64,000 nt of DNA from Hymenobacter sp. HSC-4F20 (GCF_019599275.1 NZ_JAHZTD010000004.1:310001-374000); one strand, 5' to 3'; shown: positions 16,814-26,273, numbered from the stretch's first letter. Numbers and translations are program-made. The notes: a model not told the origin generated them from the letters alone.

Positions 16814-17443
16814 TTACCGCCGGGCGGGCAGGAGCGGATTCTCCAGGCGGCGGGTCAGGATGACGCGGCGGCCGGTCATGGTCTCGAGCAGGGGCCGCAG
16901 GATTTGCTCGGCGTTTTGCTCGGTTTGGGCCAGAATCCCCGATTGCAGGGCGGCCGTGCGCACATTGGCCTCGGCATACTTATAGCCTGCATCTACCAAT
17001 TCAGCGTCCTGAAAAAAGCCGTTTTCTACGCTGTACACCTTGCTTTTACTGTGGTCGACCTGCCAAGTGCACAGCTCCGGAGCCGGCAGGGCCAGGCGCA
17101 CCACCGAGTCGCCTTCCAGCACCACGTCCTGGGGGCGGACTTTGCGCAAATCGAGGCAGCCTATGGCATTACCGGCCACAATTAGGGCCACTTTAGCGTC
17201 GGGCAGAAAGCGGTACGTGCTCTTCTTGTACTCTACTACGTCTTTGAATTGGTAGCGAACCAGCTCCATGCGGCCCAGGCCCTCCACCTTTTCCAGCACG
17301 GTATTGTGCGTGACAGTAATCTGAGGGGTAGGAGCCAGGGGATTCTCGAACCCACTTAGCGCGGGGCGAACTTTCGTCCAGAGAAACCACCCCAGGCCCA
17401 GCAGAAAAGCAAGGGGGAGCAAGCGACGTAGTAAACGGGGCAT
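16814..17443 (-). CDS. DUF4230 domain protein
   Basis: A 209-residue protein with an N-terminal membrane anchor (about residues 5-23) and a DUF4230 domain after it (VLEKVEGLGRMELVRYQFKD, ALIVAGNAIGCLDLRKV, RLALPAPEL). The family is predicted to sit at the outside face of the cytoplasmic membrane; no activity is known. It is divergent from the GT-C-like gene and is followed by a 108-base gap to recX in which I see no structure. Confidence 0.82.
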   Translation of the reverse strand: MPRLLRRLLPLAFLLGLGWFLWTKVRPALSGFENPLAPTPQITVTHNTVLEKVEGLGRMELVRYQFKDVVEYKKSTYRFLPDAKVALIVAGNAIGCLDLRKVRPQDVVLEGDSVVRLALPAPELCTWQVDHSKSKVYSVENGFFQDAELVDAGYKYAEANVRTAALQSGILAQTEQNAEQILRPLLETMTGRRVILTRRLENPLLPARR

Positions 17444-17525
17444 AGAAACAGAACAGTAGAAAACGGGTATACGCGGCGCGCAAACAGGATGGCCGGGGTA
17501 GGCCGTGCAATTCCGCTTCCCTCGC

Positions 17526-17533
17526 TAGCTTTG
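17526..17533 (+). promoter_or_regulatory. -7 box before the GT-C-like membrane protein gene
   Basis: TAGCTTTG is an exact TAnnTTTG match and ends 20 bases before the ATG at 17554. No clear -33 TTTG is visible at the right spacing. Confidence 0.55.
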
Positions 17534-17553
17534 AAGCTTACTGAACTGGTTGA

Positions 17554-18759
17554 ATGGCGGCTACGGTGCTTGGTTTTATTCGGTCGGGCGGGGTGGCTTG
17601 GGCCCGGCGGCTGCCCCGCTACCACGGCAGCCTGCTGGCGGTGGCCTGGCTGCTGGCGCAGGCCGTGAGCTGGCATCTGAACCGCAGCCCTCGTACCTAC
17701 GGCGACAGTGTGCACTACCTCGACTACGCGCGCCAGATTGCTGAGCAGGGAAACTTTGTGAAGGTACACTACACCCGCTACCTGGGCTACCCGCTGTATC
17801 TGAGCGCCTTCCTCAAGCTCGGGCTGGGGCGCACGGCCATGGCGCTGGGGCAGTATGCCGTGGCGGGGCTGGCCACGGTGGCCCTCTACCGGGCCGTGCG
17901 TCGCCTGGCTCAGGGTGCCTGGGAGCCGGCGTTTCTGGCCACGCTGCTGTATATCGGGTGGGCCGAGATTCAGCGGTTCAATGCCTTTCTGCTCACGGAA
18001 TCATTATTTACCAGCCTGCTGCTGCTCTCGTTCTGGGCCGTAGGACGGGCCCGTACGGCCGGAAGCTGGACCCTGGCTCTGCTGGTCCTGCTGGCTACGG
18101 TGAGCATCCGGCCCAACGGCTTTGTGGCCCTGGCCGGGGCCGCTCTGGCCGGGACGGTGGCGCTCCGGCAGCGGGCCTCGCGGCGGGTACAGTGGCTGGT
18201 AGCGGTTGGAGCGCTGCTTCTGCTGCCCCTGGCCTGGATAGCGCTCAACCAGCTGCTGCTCACGTTTCGGCTGATCAAAACCTATCAGGAAGGCATGGTT
18301 ATGTTCATGTACGATGGATTGCTGGTGCACCCGGCGGCCCCCCTGGACTTACCGCCGGAGGAGGCTTCGCCGGTGGGGCGGCTGGCATACTTTATCTTGC
18401 ACAACCCGCGCTACTTCGGTCAGCTAGCCATCTGGAAGCTGACGTTCTTTATGGGATTTCCTAAGCCGTACTTCTCGGCCCTGCATATCCTCTGGCAGCT
18501 GATTGTGCTGCCGCTGGTATACTGGCTAGCCGTGCGTGGGTTGGCGGCCCGGTGGGTTGCCCGCCCCATGCGGGTGTTTCTGGGAGCCGTTATTGTGCTG
18601 CAGGCTGGCATCGTCGCGCTTACCGTTGAGGACTACGACGTGCGCTTTTCGGGCCCTATTCTACCGTATGTGTTCGTACTAGCTGCGCTGGGGGCTATGC
18701 CGGGCTGGCACCGGGTGCAGCGGTGGCTGGGCGACCAAGCAAGCAAACCTCAGACCTGA
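17554..18759 (+). CDS. GT39-like multi-pass membrane protein (putative glycosyltransferase)
   Basis: A 401-residue protein with about nine to ten hydrophobic segments. After the first helix comes a polar loop with YGDSVHYLDYARQIAEQGNF, where the Asp-containing loop and following HYTRYLGYPLYL resemble the catalytic first loop of GT-C enzymes that use lipid-linked sugars. A TESLF motif near residue 149 is also common in that group. The acceptor is unknown and no polysaccharide genes flank it. Its last 10 bases overlap the end of the convergent deaminase-family gene. Confidence 0.68.
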   Translation: MAATVLGFIRSGGVAWARRLPRYHGSLLAVAWLLAQAVSWHLNRSPRTYGDSVHYLDYARQIAEQGNFVKVHYTRYLGYPLYLSAFLKLGLGRTAMALGQYAVAGLATVALYRAVRRLAQGAWEPAFLATLLYIGWAEIQRFNAFLLTESLFTSLLLLSFWAVGRARTAGSWTLALLVLLATVSIRPNGFVALAGAALAGTVALRQRASRRVQWLVAVGALLLLPLAWIALNQLLLTFRLIKTYQEGMVMFMYDGLLVHPAAPLDLPPEEASPVGRLAYFILHNPRYFGQLAIWKLTFFMGFPKPYFSALHILWQLIVLPLVYWLAVRGLAARWVARPMRVFLGAVIVLQAGIVALTVEDYDVRFSGPILPYVFVLAALGAMPGWHRVQRWLGDQASKPQT

Positions 18760-19670
18760 GGCAGGTTAAGGAGCGACGCCTCGCTCCTGCCAAACCCAGC
18801 CCAGGCTTGCAAGCCGCCTGTGTGAATGGCTACCACCGTACTACCCCGCGCGAAGTAGCCCCGCGCCAGCAAATCCAGGATGCCCACCATCATCTTGCTG
18901 GTATAAATGGGGTCCAGTAACACTCCGTGTCGGCCCTGAAACTCCCAGCAGAACTTTTGCAATTCCGGGCTCAGGCGGGCGTAGCCGCCCCCGTGGTAAC
19001 CCGTTTGCAGGGACCAGTTCTGGTACTGGCGGCCGGTGGCTTGCCGGGTTAGGGCGTTGATGTCGGCCCGCAGGAAATCGGCGCCCTTGAGGGCGGCAAA
19101 GCCCAGCGCCTCCCGCTGCCCATCCAGCCCCACTAGTAGCCCGGCCAAGGTGCCGCCGGTGCCGCAGGCCACGCAAAGCGTATCAAAATCGGTGAGGGCC
19201 AGCAGTTCCGGAACTAACTCAGCGCAGCCCGGCAGAGCCAAAGCATTGGAGCCGCCTTCAGGCAGCACGTAGGCCGGGCCCAGCTGCTGCAGCAACGCAT
19301 CCACTACGGTCGGCTCGTGCTTGCGGCGGTAGGTGGGGCGGTCAAGAAAGTGCAGCACCATTCCGTTGGCGCGGGCCTGAGTGAGGGTAGGATTGAGCGG
19401 CTGGCCTTGCAGCTCGTCGCCGCGCACTACCCCCACGGTGGACAACCCGGTCAGGCGGCCGGCGGCGGCCACGGCCGCCAGGTGGTTGGAGTAGGCCCCG
19501 CCAAACGTAAGTAGCGCCCGGTAGCCCAGCCGCTCGGCCTCCTGCAGATTATACTTGAGCTTGCGCCACTTGTTGCCCGGCAGCTCCGGGTGGTTCAGGT
19601 CGTCGCGAAGCAGCAGCAGCCGTACGCCGGCCCGGTCAGCAACAGGCTCATCAAGGGGCTGAAGCAGCAT
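18750..19670 (-). CDS. ACC deaminase / D-cysteine desulfhydrase family PLP enzyme
   Basis: A 306-residue tryptophan-synthase-beta-like PLP enzyme. The PLP-lysine motif is PGNKWRKLKYNL, with Lys34 as the likely Schiff-base residue. A phosphate-binding Gly-rich loop is ACGTGGTLAGLL, and LTFGGAYSNHLAAVAAAG matches the family. It is shorter than true ACC deaminases (about 340 residues), so a D-cysteine or other D-amino-acid lyase is as likely. The start ATG sits one base from a large intergenic inverted repeat that must contain its promoter if it is not cotranscribed with the upstream YfhO-like gene. Confidence 0.85.
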   Translation of the reverse strand: MLLQPLDEPVADRAGVRLLLLRDDLNHPELPGNKWRKLKYNLQEAERLGYRALLTFGGAYSNHLAAVAAAGRLTGLSTVGVVRGDELQGQPLNPTLTQARANGMVLHFLDRPTYRRKHEPTVVDALLQQLGPAYVLPEGGSNALALPGCAELVPELLALTDFDTLCVACGTGGTLAGLLVGLDGQREALGFAALKGADFLRADINALTRQATGRQYQNWSLQTGYHGGGYARLSPELQKFCWEFQGRHGVLLDPIYTSKMMVGILDLLARGYFARGSTVVAIHTGGLQAWAGFGRSEASLLNLPQV

Positions 19671-19671
19671 A

Positions 19672-19930
19672 GGCGTAAGTGGTGAGTCGGTGAATGAGTA
19701 AATGAGTGGTGAAGTAGGCGGTCAGGGCGAGGAGGCACGACAACGGCAGCTGTCCTGGCCACCGTGCTACCCCTCCGAAATGTAACAAGCCCTTAACGTA
19801 TGGTGGCGTCAAGGGCTTGTCATAGTAGTAGGCTTATCACTGAGAGAGGAAGGATGCGTCGTCGGGTCTCCCCGCCCTGACCGCCTACTTCACTACTCAT
19901 TTACTCATTCACCGGCTCACCACTTACGCC
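19672..19930. repeat. Large intergenic inverted repeat (70-base arms)
   Basis: Left arm 19672-19741 and right arm 19861-19930 are reverse complements at 65 of 70 positions (starting GGCGTAAGTGGTGAG and containing GAATGAGTAAATGAGT). The 119-base centre holds a further stem: 19785-19798 pairs with 19807-19820 (13 of 14, GGGCTTGT core) like a terminator. The element takes up the whole gap between the YfhO-like and deaminase-family genes; its right arm even supplies the YfhO-like stop codon. The word-like GAATGAGTAAATGAGT segment suggests a dispersed, MITE-like repeat. Confidence 0.85.
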
Positions 19931-22494
19931 AGCATGGTCTCCTGGATAGTATGGGGCTCGGGGCGCTGTTTCAGGGCGTAGAACAGGGCGCCCAGCAGCG
20001 CAGCAATCAGCAAGACGGAAGATACCAGGGAAACAGTGTTGCCCAGGGCGTACTCCGTGGGCTCGAACTTGAACTCGATGGTGTGCGCGCCAGCCGGCAC
20101 GGGCAGGGCCCGCAGCACGTAGTTGGCCCGGAGGTGGGGCACTAGCTTGCCGTCGAGGTAGGCGTTCCAGCCATCTTGGTAGTAGATTTCTGAGAAGACC
20201 ACCAGGCCCTCCTGGGCGGCGTTGGCGCGGTAGGTCAGCTCATTGGGCGAATACTTGGTCAGGCCGATGCTGGAGCCGGCGGTGGGGTAGGAGGCCTTCA
20301 CCTGCGGGAATTTCGAGGCATCCACTACGGCCGTGGTAGCGGCATTAAGCGTAGTAAGGGCGCTGATTTCCTGGTCGGGGTTCTGCACCTTCTGCACCTG
20401 GCTTACAAACCAGGCGTTGCCCAGGGCGCCGGGGTTGCGCTGCACCTGCTGGGGCTGGCCCTGCTGACCCGGCACAATCACGTAGCGCGTGTTCAGCATA
20501 TTGAGCACCTGAGTGTTATTCTGCGAAATCTGCCGCTCAATCAAATCCTGGTAGCGGCGCAGCTTGGCTCCGTGGTAGCCCCCTATGCTCTTGTGGAAAT
20601 AGGAGGTCTGGGCCTCGTTGAAGGGGTTCTGTACGTTGAGCACCCGGTAGCTCAGGTCTTTGTCCTGCAGAATCTGCTGGTCGGCGGGGCTGGGCACGAA
20701 CTGCTCGGCAATGGTTTCCTGCTGAAAGTTGCCGTCGTTGAGGTAGCGCTTGTCCACGCCCCAGAGGTCAATAAGCGTCAGTAAGCCCACCAGGGTAGCC
20801 GTGAGGCCGGCCGAGAGCTTGCGCTGCAGGAAAAACCACAACGCTCCGCCGGCCGCCGCCACGAAGAACAGGGAGCGGAACACGTCGGTGCGGAGCAACG
20901 AGGCCCGGTCAGCGCGCAGCGCATCCAGCGGGAAGCCCTGCTGTTGCAACTGCGCATCAATGGGAGCGGCAAAATCCGACACCAGCCCCACCAGGAAAGC
21001 CAGGGCGCACAGCCCGGCGGTAATAGCCAACGCCCGCAGCACATGCTTTTTCAAAGCGGCCGTATCGGCGTCATCGACGGGCTTGCCGGCCAGGGCTGCC
21101 AGGCTCGGGTGGGTGCTAGGGGTAGCCGTTGCGGCTACTGGGCGTCCGCGCAGCACCCGGGCCAAGGCCAGCACGGCCAGCAGGGGCATGGCCAGCTGAG
21201 CGATAACCAAGGCCATGCTCACGGCCCGGAACTTATTGTAGCCCGGGAAGTAGTCGAACATGAGGTAGTTGAACGTCTCGAAGTTCTTGCCCCAGGCCAG
21301 CAGCACCGACAGCAAGGTGCCGGTCAGCAGCCAGATGCGCGTACGGCGGTCGGCCACCATCAGGCCCAGCACAAACAGGAAGAACACCACCGCGCCCACG
21401 TACACCGGGCCGCTGGTAATGGGCTGGTCGCCCCAGTAGGTGGGCATCTGGGCCAGGTAGTCGGCGAGCTGCACGGGCGGCACGCCGGCCGCGGCCAGGG
21501 CTTTGCCGGTTTCCGAGTTGTCGCTGAGCTTCATCTGCGAAGCGCCGCCGTAGAAGTTAGGGATGAGCAGGGTTGCCGTTTCGCCAATGCCGTAGCTGTA
21601 GCTGAACGCGTACTCCTTGCCCAGGCCGGAGCCTTCCGCATCATCGGCGGGGGTAGCGGCCTGGCCGGGCGCGGTGGGGGCCGGCGTCTTCAGCTCCGAC
21701 TTGCCTCGGATGCTGTACTTGCTGTACTCCAGGGTGGTGTAGAGGCGGCCGAAGCTGACGCCCACGGCCAGCAAGGCGGCTACCGCCAGCAGCGCCGTAC
21801 GGCTGAAAAAGTCGGGCAAACGCTTCTCGCGGGCCGCGAAAATCAGCTCTACTACCCCAAACACCAGTACCAGCAGCAGCAGGTAGTAGGTAATCTGAAG
21901 GTGGTTGGAGCGCACGTTCATGGCCAAACCCAGGGCAAAGAGGGCCGTACCCAGCCACTTGTTACGCCGGAAGGCTACCAGCAAACCCGCCAGCACCAGC
22001 GGGGCGTAGGCCAGGGCCAGGCTTTTGGTGTTGTGGCCGGCGGCCAGAATAATCAGGTTGTAGCTGGTGAAGCCCAGGGCCACGGCTCCTACCACGCTCA
22101 CCAGCGGCGAGAGGCCCAGGGCCACGCACAGGGCGTAGCCGCATACCAGGGCCAGAAACAGGTTGGCTACCACGGCCGGCAACCCCAGCGTAAACAGCTG
22201 GTGCAGGTACACGCTCAGGTCGCCGGGGAAGCGGGTGCTGATGAGGTAGGTCGGCATCCCCGAGAACATGGAGTTGGTCCAGAGCGCCTCCTGGCCGGTT
22301 TGCTCCCGGAACTGGGCCGCCTCGTGGGCTCCACCGTTAAACTGCACGATGTCGTGCTGGGCCAGGGTTTTGCCATCGAAGAGGATGGGGGAGAAGTACA
22401 CGGCGGCCAGCACCAGGAAGAACAGGACGGCCAGCAGGTGCGGCAGCACCCGCCGCCAGAGCGGCACGGTGGCCGGACGGAAAGGAGTGGTCAT
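19924..22494 (-). CDS. YfhO family membrane protein
   Basis: An 856-residue protein with about 12-13 transmembrane helices in the first two thirds and one near the C terminus, separated by a soluble domain with strands such as GWNAYLDGKLVPHLRANYVLRALPVPAGAH. That ending is typical of YfhO proteins, which are GT-C-type enzymes; in Gram-positive bacteria YfhO glycosylates lipoteichoic acid. The acceptor here must be different. The start at 22494 (MTTPFRPAT) is preferred to an upstream one that adds a basic stretch. It lies 74 bases behind the RarD-like gene on the same strand. Confidence 0.85.
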   Translation of the reverse strand: MTTPFRPATVPLWRRVLPHLLAVLFFLVLAAVYFSPILFDGKTLAQHDIVQFNGGAHEAAQFREQTGQEALWTNSMFSGMPTYLISTRFPGDLSVYLHQLFTLGLPAVVANLFLALVCGYALCVALGLSPLVSVVGAVALGFTSYNLIILAAGHNTKSLALAYAPLVLAGLLVAFRRNKWLGTALFALGLAMNVRSNHLQITYYLLLLVLVFGVVELIFAAREKRLPDFFSRTALLAVAALLAVGVSFGRLYTTLEYSKYSIRGKSELKTPAPTAPGQAATPADDAEGSGLGKEYAFSYSYGIGETATLLIPNFYGGASQMKLSDNSETGKALAAAGVPPVQLADYLAQMPTYWGDQPITSGPVYVGAVVFFLFVLGLMVADRRTRIWLLTGTLLSVLLAWGKNFETFNYLMFDYFPGYNKFRAVSMALVIAQLAMPLLAVLALARVLRGRPVAATATPSTHPSLAALAGKPVDDADTAALKKHVLRALAITAGLCALAFLVGLVSDFAAPIDAQLQQQGFPLDALRADRASLLRTDVFRSLFFVAAAGGALWFFLQRKLSAGLTATLVGLLTLIDLWGVDKRYLNDGNFQQETIAEQFVPSPADQQILQDKDLSYRVLNVQNPFNEAQTSYFHKSIGGYHGAKLRRYQDLIERQISQNNTQVLNMLNTRYVIVPGQQGQPQQVQRNPGALGNAWFVSQVQKVQNPDQEISALTTLNAATTAVVDASKFPQVKASYPTAGSSIGLTKYSPNELTYRANAAQEGLVVFSEIYYQDGWNAYLDGKLVPHLRANYVLRALPVPAGAHTIEFKFEPTEYALGNTVSLVSSVLLIAALLGALFYALKQRPEPHTIQETMLA

Positions 22495-22568
22495 TCGGCT
22501 TACTACAAATCGGAAAACGGCCCACCGGCGCCCCACGGCCCGGCCTGGCAGCCCGAAGGTACCCGTTT

Positions 22569-23480
22569 TTAGGGGTTTGTTGACGCGGAGCGAGGCTGGA
22601 AGGCAAGATTATACAGCACCACCGACAGTAAAATTACGCCGTAAGCCACCACCTGCGTAGTAGTGGCCTGCTCGCCGAAATACAGAAAGGCCAGCGCAAA
22701 ACTCACCAGCGGGTTCAGGTACATCATGATGCCCACGGCCCCGGAGGGTAGCACGTTTAGGGCGTACAGATTCAGGAACAGCGGCACCACGGTAAAGCCC
22801 AGGCTTAGCAGGCCGGTCACCAGCAGCAGCCGCCCATCCTGCAGGCCGACCAGCGGCTCGGCACCCAGTAGCGGAGCTACCGGCAGCACCAGCGCAGCCG
22901 CCAGCAGCAGCTGCACCGTCAGGAGCACCAGCCGGTCGTAGCCCTGCAGGCTGCGCTGGCTGATAAGGTAGGCTGCGTAAGTAGAGGCTACCACCAGGCT
23001 CATCAGCAGCATCCGGATTTCACCTACCCCCAGCAAGGCGCAGCTTAGGGCGCTCAGGCCAATGGCGGCCCACTGGTTGGGCCGGAGCTTTTCGCCCAGC
23101 ACCACGAAGCCCAGCAAGGCCGTCAGGATGGGGCAGATGAGGTAGGCAAACGAGCCAGCCTGCACACTCACCTGGTTTACTACATAAATAAAGAGCAGCC
23201 AGTTGGAAGTCAGCAGCAGTCCGCCCAGGCCAGTACTCAGGGCCACCCGGCGCCGCTCGGCGGGGGCGGCGGTTTGCCACTGCGCCCACACGCCGCGCAC
23301 GGCCGCCCGCCGCCCCAGGCTGTGTAGAAGCAGCAGAATCAAGAGAGAAATCAGGATGCGGAAGAAGAGAATCTGTCCGCTGGCGTAGCCCGCCAGCCAG
23401 CGCAGCGGAATCGGGAAAAAGCCCCAAATGAGAAAGGCCGCCAAAGCGGCCAGGTGATGACGCGAAAGTTTCAACAACAA
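22569..23480 (-). CDS. RarD/EamA family transporter (probable TTG start)
   Basis: About 303 residues with ten hydrophobic helices in two EamA repeats, matching RarD-like permeases (HHLAALAAFLIWGFFPIPLRW near the N terminus, SVQAGSFAYLICPILTALLG at the end of the first repeat). The open frame runs far upstream without a helix pattern and contains no ATG near the domain. Three TTG codons at 23480, 23477 and 23474 begin the conserved part and lie 22-28 bases after a perfect -7 box, so a TTG start is likely. Substrate is unknown. Confidence 0.82.
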   Translation of the reverse strand: MLLKLSRHHLAALAAFLIWGFFPIPLRWLAGYASGQILFFRILISLLILLLLHSLGRRAAVRGVWAQWQTAAPAERRRVALSTGLGGLLLTSNWLLFIYVVNQVSVQAGSFAYLICPILTALLGFVVLGEKLRPNQWAAIGLSALSCALLGVGEIRMLLMSLVVASTYAAYLISQRSLQGYDRLVLLTVQLLLAAALVLPVAPLLGAEPLVGLQDGRLLLVTGLLSLGFTVVPLFLNLYALNVLPSGAVGIMMYLNPLVSFALAFLYFGEQATTTQVVAYGVILLSVVLYNLAFQPRSASTNP

Positions 23481-23501
23481 AAAAGTAAGGGTACTGCCTG
23501 G

Positions 23502-23509
23502 CAAAGATA
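23502..23509 (-). promoter_or_regulatory. -7 box of the RarD-like gene
   Basis: TATCTTTG on the minus strand, an exact match to TAnnTTTG. It marks transcription start at about 23495 and so supports a start codon near 23480, since anything upstream would not be in the transcript. No -33 TTTG at the right distance. The remaining 230 bases to 23747 hold nothing I can name. Confidence 0.6.
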
Positions 23510-23747
23510 CTGCCCAACTTGCTTTCACCCCATCCCAGAGCCGGTAGGCTTCAGATTGTTGGTAGATCTGAATAGGTAGGGAGCCCGGCCGTTTTGGCGC
23601 AGCGGGGCCAGACAAATGTAGGGCTGCCTTGTTAAGGCACGTATACAGCTCCGGCTTACGGATAGCCTCCGCCTGAACGCCTTTTAAGCGGTAACACCTC
23701 TTAGTAGCTGCGGACGCTATGGGCGGTATTGTAAGCGGGCCCCGTTC

Positions 23748-23755
23748 TACCTTTA
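23748..23755 (+). promoter_or_regulatory. -7 box of murF-alr
   Basis: TACCTTTA, one base off TAnnTTTG, ends 7 bases before the ATG at 23763, implying a nearly leaderless transcript. Confidence 0.45.
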
Positions 23756-23762
23756 CGCCGCT

Positions 23763-26273
23763 ATGCTTCAGTTTTCCGACTTGCCCGCCCTTACCGGCGG
23801 CACCCTGCTTCAGCTTTCTTCCGCGCCCGCGCCGGTACACCGTCTGCTACTCGACAGCCGCCAGGTAACCATGCCGGCGGGCAGCGTGTTTTTTGCCCTG
23901 CGCGGTCCTCAGCACGACGGTCATCGCTACCTGCCGGAGTTGTACCAGGCTGGCGTGCGGCTGTTTGTGGTGGCGGAGGCGGCGGTTCCGGGTGGGGTAG
24001 GGGCCTACCCCGACGCTGGGTTTCTGCTGGTGCCCGACACGCTGGCGGCGCTGCAAGCGGTGGCGGCCGACCACCGTCGGCGCTTTCAGTTGCCGGTATT
24101 CGGCATTACGGGCTCCAACGGCAAAACCATCGTGAAGGAGTGGCTGGCGCAGCTGCTGAGCCCCGACGAGCTAATTTGCAAGAGTCCGCGCTCCTACAAT
24201 TCCCAGGTGGGCGTGCCCCTAAGCGTGTGGGAGCTAAACGAAACGCACACGTTGGGCATTTTCGAGGCTGGTATTTCGGAGCCTGGCGAAATGGAGCGCC
24301 TCACCCGCATCATCCAGCCAACCCTGGGTATTTTCACCAATCTGGGCACGGCCCACGACGCGGGTTTCGCGTCGGCCGCTGAGAAAGTAACCGAGAAAAT
24401 GCACCTGTTCGAGGACGTAGACACGCTGTTCTATTGCGCCGACCACGCCCTGGTGCACGCGGCGGCCCGCCAGCAGCTACGGCCCGCGCGCACTATTCTC
24501 AGCGCCTGGACCCGGCAGCGAGCCCGCTTCGACGCCCAGGAGGCCGATTTGTTCGTGGCTATCCACGAAGCCTCCGCCGACCGGACTGTGGTGCGGGTAG
24601 AACGCGCCCGGCCCCGCCCCCAGGAGTATACCTTCACGCTGCCTTTTGCTGATGAGCCTTCGGTAGAAAACGCTCTGCACGGCCTGGCAGTGCTGCTATG
24701 GCGCCAGGTGCCGCCCGCCGAAATTCAGCGCCGCCTCGACCGGCTCCAGCCCGTGGCCATGCGCCTGGAAATGAAGCAGGCCCTCAACGACTGCTACGTC
24801 CTCGACGACACCTATAACAACGACCTGGCCGGCCTGCGCCTCGCCCTCGATGCCCTCACGCGCCAGCCCCGCCGCGGCCGCCGGACCCTCATCCTCTCTG
24901 ATGTGCTGGAATCGGGGTTGGGTGGGGCCGAGCTATACGCCCGGGCTGCGGCCCTGCTGCCAGCTCACGGCGTCGACCGGCTCATCGGCATCGGGCCCGA
25001 CATTAGCCAGCACGGTGCCGCCTTCCAGGGCTTGGCTACCGAGTTTTACCCCGATACCCAGACGTTTCTGGACGCTTTCCAGCCCGACCAGTTCCGGCGC
25101 GAAACCATTCTGGTAAAGGGGGCCCGCCGCTACGGCTTCGAGCGGATTGTGGCCGCGTTTCAGCAGAAGATTCACGGTACGGTGCTGGAAGTCAACCTCG
25201 ATGCTTTGGTGCACAACCTCAACTTCTACCGGCGGCGCCTGCAGCCGGGCGTGAAGCTGATGGTAATGGTCAAGGCCTTCGCCTACGGTAGCGGCTCTTA
25301 TGAAGTGGCCAATCTGCTGGAGTTTCACCGCGTCGATTACGTGGCCGTGGCCTATGCCGACGAAGGCGTGGAGCTGCGCCAGCACGGTATCAGTCTGCCT
25401 ATCATGGTGATGAACCCCTCGCCCGATGCCTTTCAGAAGCTGCGCCAATATCACTTAGAGCCTGAAATCTACTCTTTCGAGCGTCTCCACGACTACCTCC
25501 GGGCGGCCCAGGAGCAAGCCTTGCCCGCCATTCACCTCAAACTCGATACGGGTATGCGCCGGCTGGGCTTCGCCGAAGAAGACTTGCCGCAGCTGTGTCA
25601 GGTGCTGCGCGAACATGCTGCGCACGTGCGCGTAGCTAGTGCCCTCACCCACCTGGCTGGCGCCGACGAAGCCCAGCACAACGATTTTTCGCGTCAGCAA
25701 CTAGCCGCTTTCCAGCGCATGGCACCCCGGCTGGAAGCTGCCCTGGGTTACCCCATTCTGCTGCACGCCCTCAATTCGGCGGGGATTGTGCGCTTTCCGG
25801 AAGCCCAGCACAGCATGGTGCGCCTCGGCATCGGGCTCTACGGGGTAGAAGCCAGCGGGCAGCAGCCCGACGCGCTGCGGCCCGTGAGCAGCCTGCGCAC
25901 CACTATTTCCCAAATCAAGACGCTGCCTGCCGGCGCCACCGTGGGCTACGGCCGCCGCGGCCAGGCCGCCGACTACGAGCGGCGCATTGCTACGCTGGCC
26001 ATCGGCTACGCCGATGGCTACGACCGTCGCTTTGGCAATGGGGTAGGGGAAGTAGTCATCCGGGGGCAACGGGCCCCGCTGGTGGGCAATGTCTGCATGG
26101 ACATGTGCATGGTGGACGTAACGGGCATTCCGCAGGCCCAGGCTGGCGACTCAGCAGTAGTATTTGGCGAAGAACTACCCCTTACGGAGCTGGCCGGCCG
26201 CATCGGCACTATCCCGTATGAGCTGTTAACTAATGTGAGTGAGCGGGTAAAACGGATATTTATTGCCGAATAG
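23763..26273 (+). CDS. murF-alr: Bifunctional UDP-MurNAc-tripeptide:D-Ala-D-Ala ligase / alanine racemase
   Basis: An 836-residue fusion. Residues about 1-455 are MurF: the ATP loop GITGSNGKT near residue 115 and the Mur-ligase centre DDTYNNDLAGLRLALDAL near 345. Residues about 465-836 are alanine racemase: PLP lysine in MVMVKAFAYGSGS near 502, the catalytic-Tyr region VGYGRRGQ, then GYADGYDRR and NVCMDMCMVDVT. One protein thus makes D-Ala and adds D-Ala-D-Ala to the peptidoglycan precursor. This fusion is known in Bacteroidota. The gene stands alone, and an AT-rich gap follows it. Confidence 0.96.
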   Translation: MLQFSDLPALTGGTLLQLSSAPAPVHRLLLDSRQVTMPAGSVFFALRGPQHDGHRYLPELYQAGVRLFVVAEAAVPGGVGAYPDAGFLLVPDTLAALQAVAADHRRRFQLPVFGITGSNGKTIVKEWLAQLLSPDELICKSPRSYNSQVGVPLSVWELNETHTLGIFEAGISEPGEMERLTRIIQPTLGIFTNLGTAHDAGFASAAEKVTEKMHLFEDVDTLFYCADHALVHAAARQQLRPARTILSAWTRQRARFDAQEADLFVAIHEASADRTVVRVERARPRPQEYTFTLPFADEPSVENALHGLAVLLWRQVPPAEIQRRLDRLQPVAMRLEMKQALNDCYVLDDTYNNDLAGLRLALDALTRQPRRGRRTLILSDVLESGLGGAELYARAAALLPAHGVDRLIGIGPDISQHGAAFQGLATEFYPDTQTFLDAFQPDQFRRETILVKGARRYGFERIVAAFQQKIHGTVLEVNLDALVHNLNFYRRRLQPGVKLMVMVKAFAYGSGSYEVANLLEFHRVDYVAVAYADEGVELRQHGISLPIMVMNPSPDAFQKLRQYHLEPEIYSFERLHDYLRAAQEQALPAIHLKLDTGMRRLGFAEEDLPQLCQVLREHAAHVRVASALTHLAGADEAQHNDFSRQQLAAFQRMAPRLEAALGYPILLHALNSAGIVRFPEAQHSMVRLGIGLYGVEASGQQPDALRPVSSLRTTISQIKTLPAGATVGYGRRGQAADYERRIATLAIGYADGYDRRFGNGVGEVVIRGQRAPLVGNVCMDMCMVDVTGIPQAQAGDSAVVFGEELPLTELAGRIGTIPYELLTNVSERVKRIFIAE

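Noticed and set aside
19666..19935. AGCAT flanking pair as proof of a transposed element
   Set aside because: Five bases could match by chance, one extra base sits between the left copy and the arm, and the inferred empty site would fuse two unrelated genes. Kept only as a hint.
20944..22572. Long open frame (542 codons) on the plus strand
   Set aside because: It lies antisense to the YfhO-like gene, whose membrane helices and family motifs are clear; the plus-strand product is Gln/Gly/Arg/His-rich with no fold pattern. Long shadow frames are expected in GC-rich DNA.
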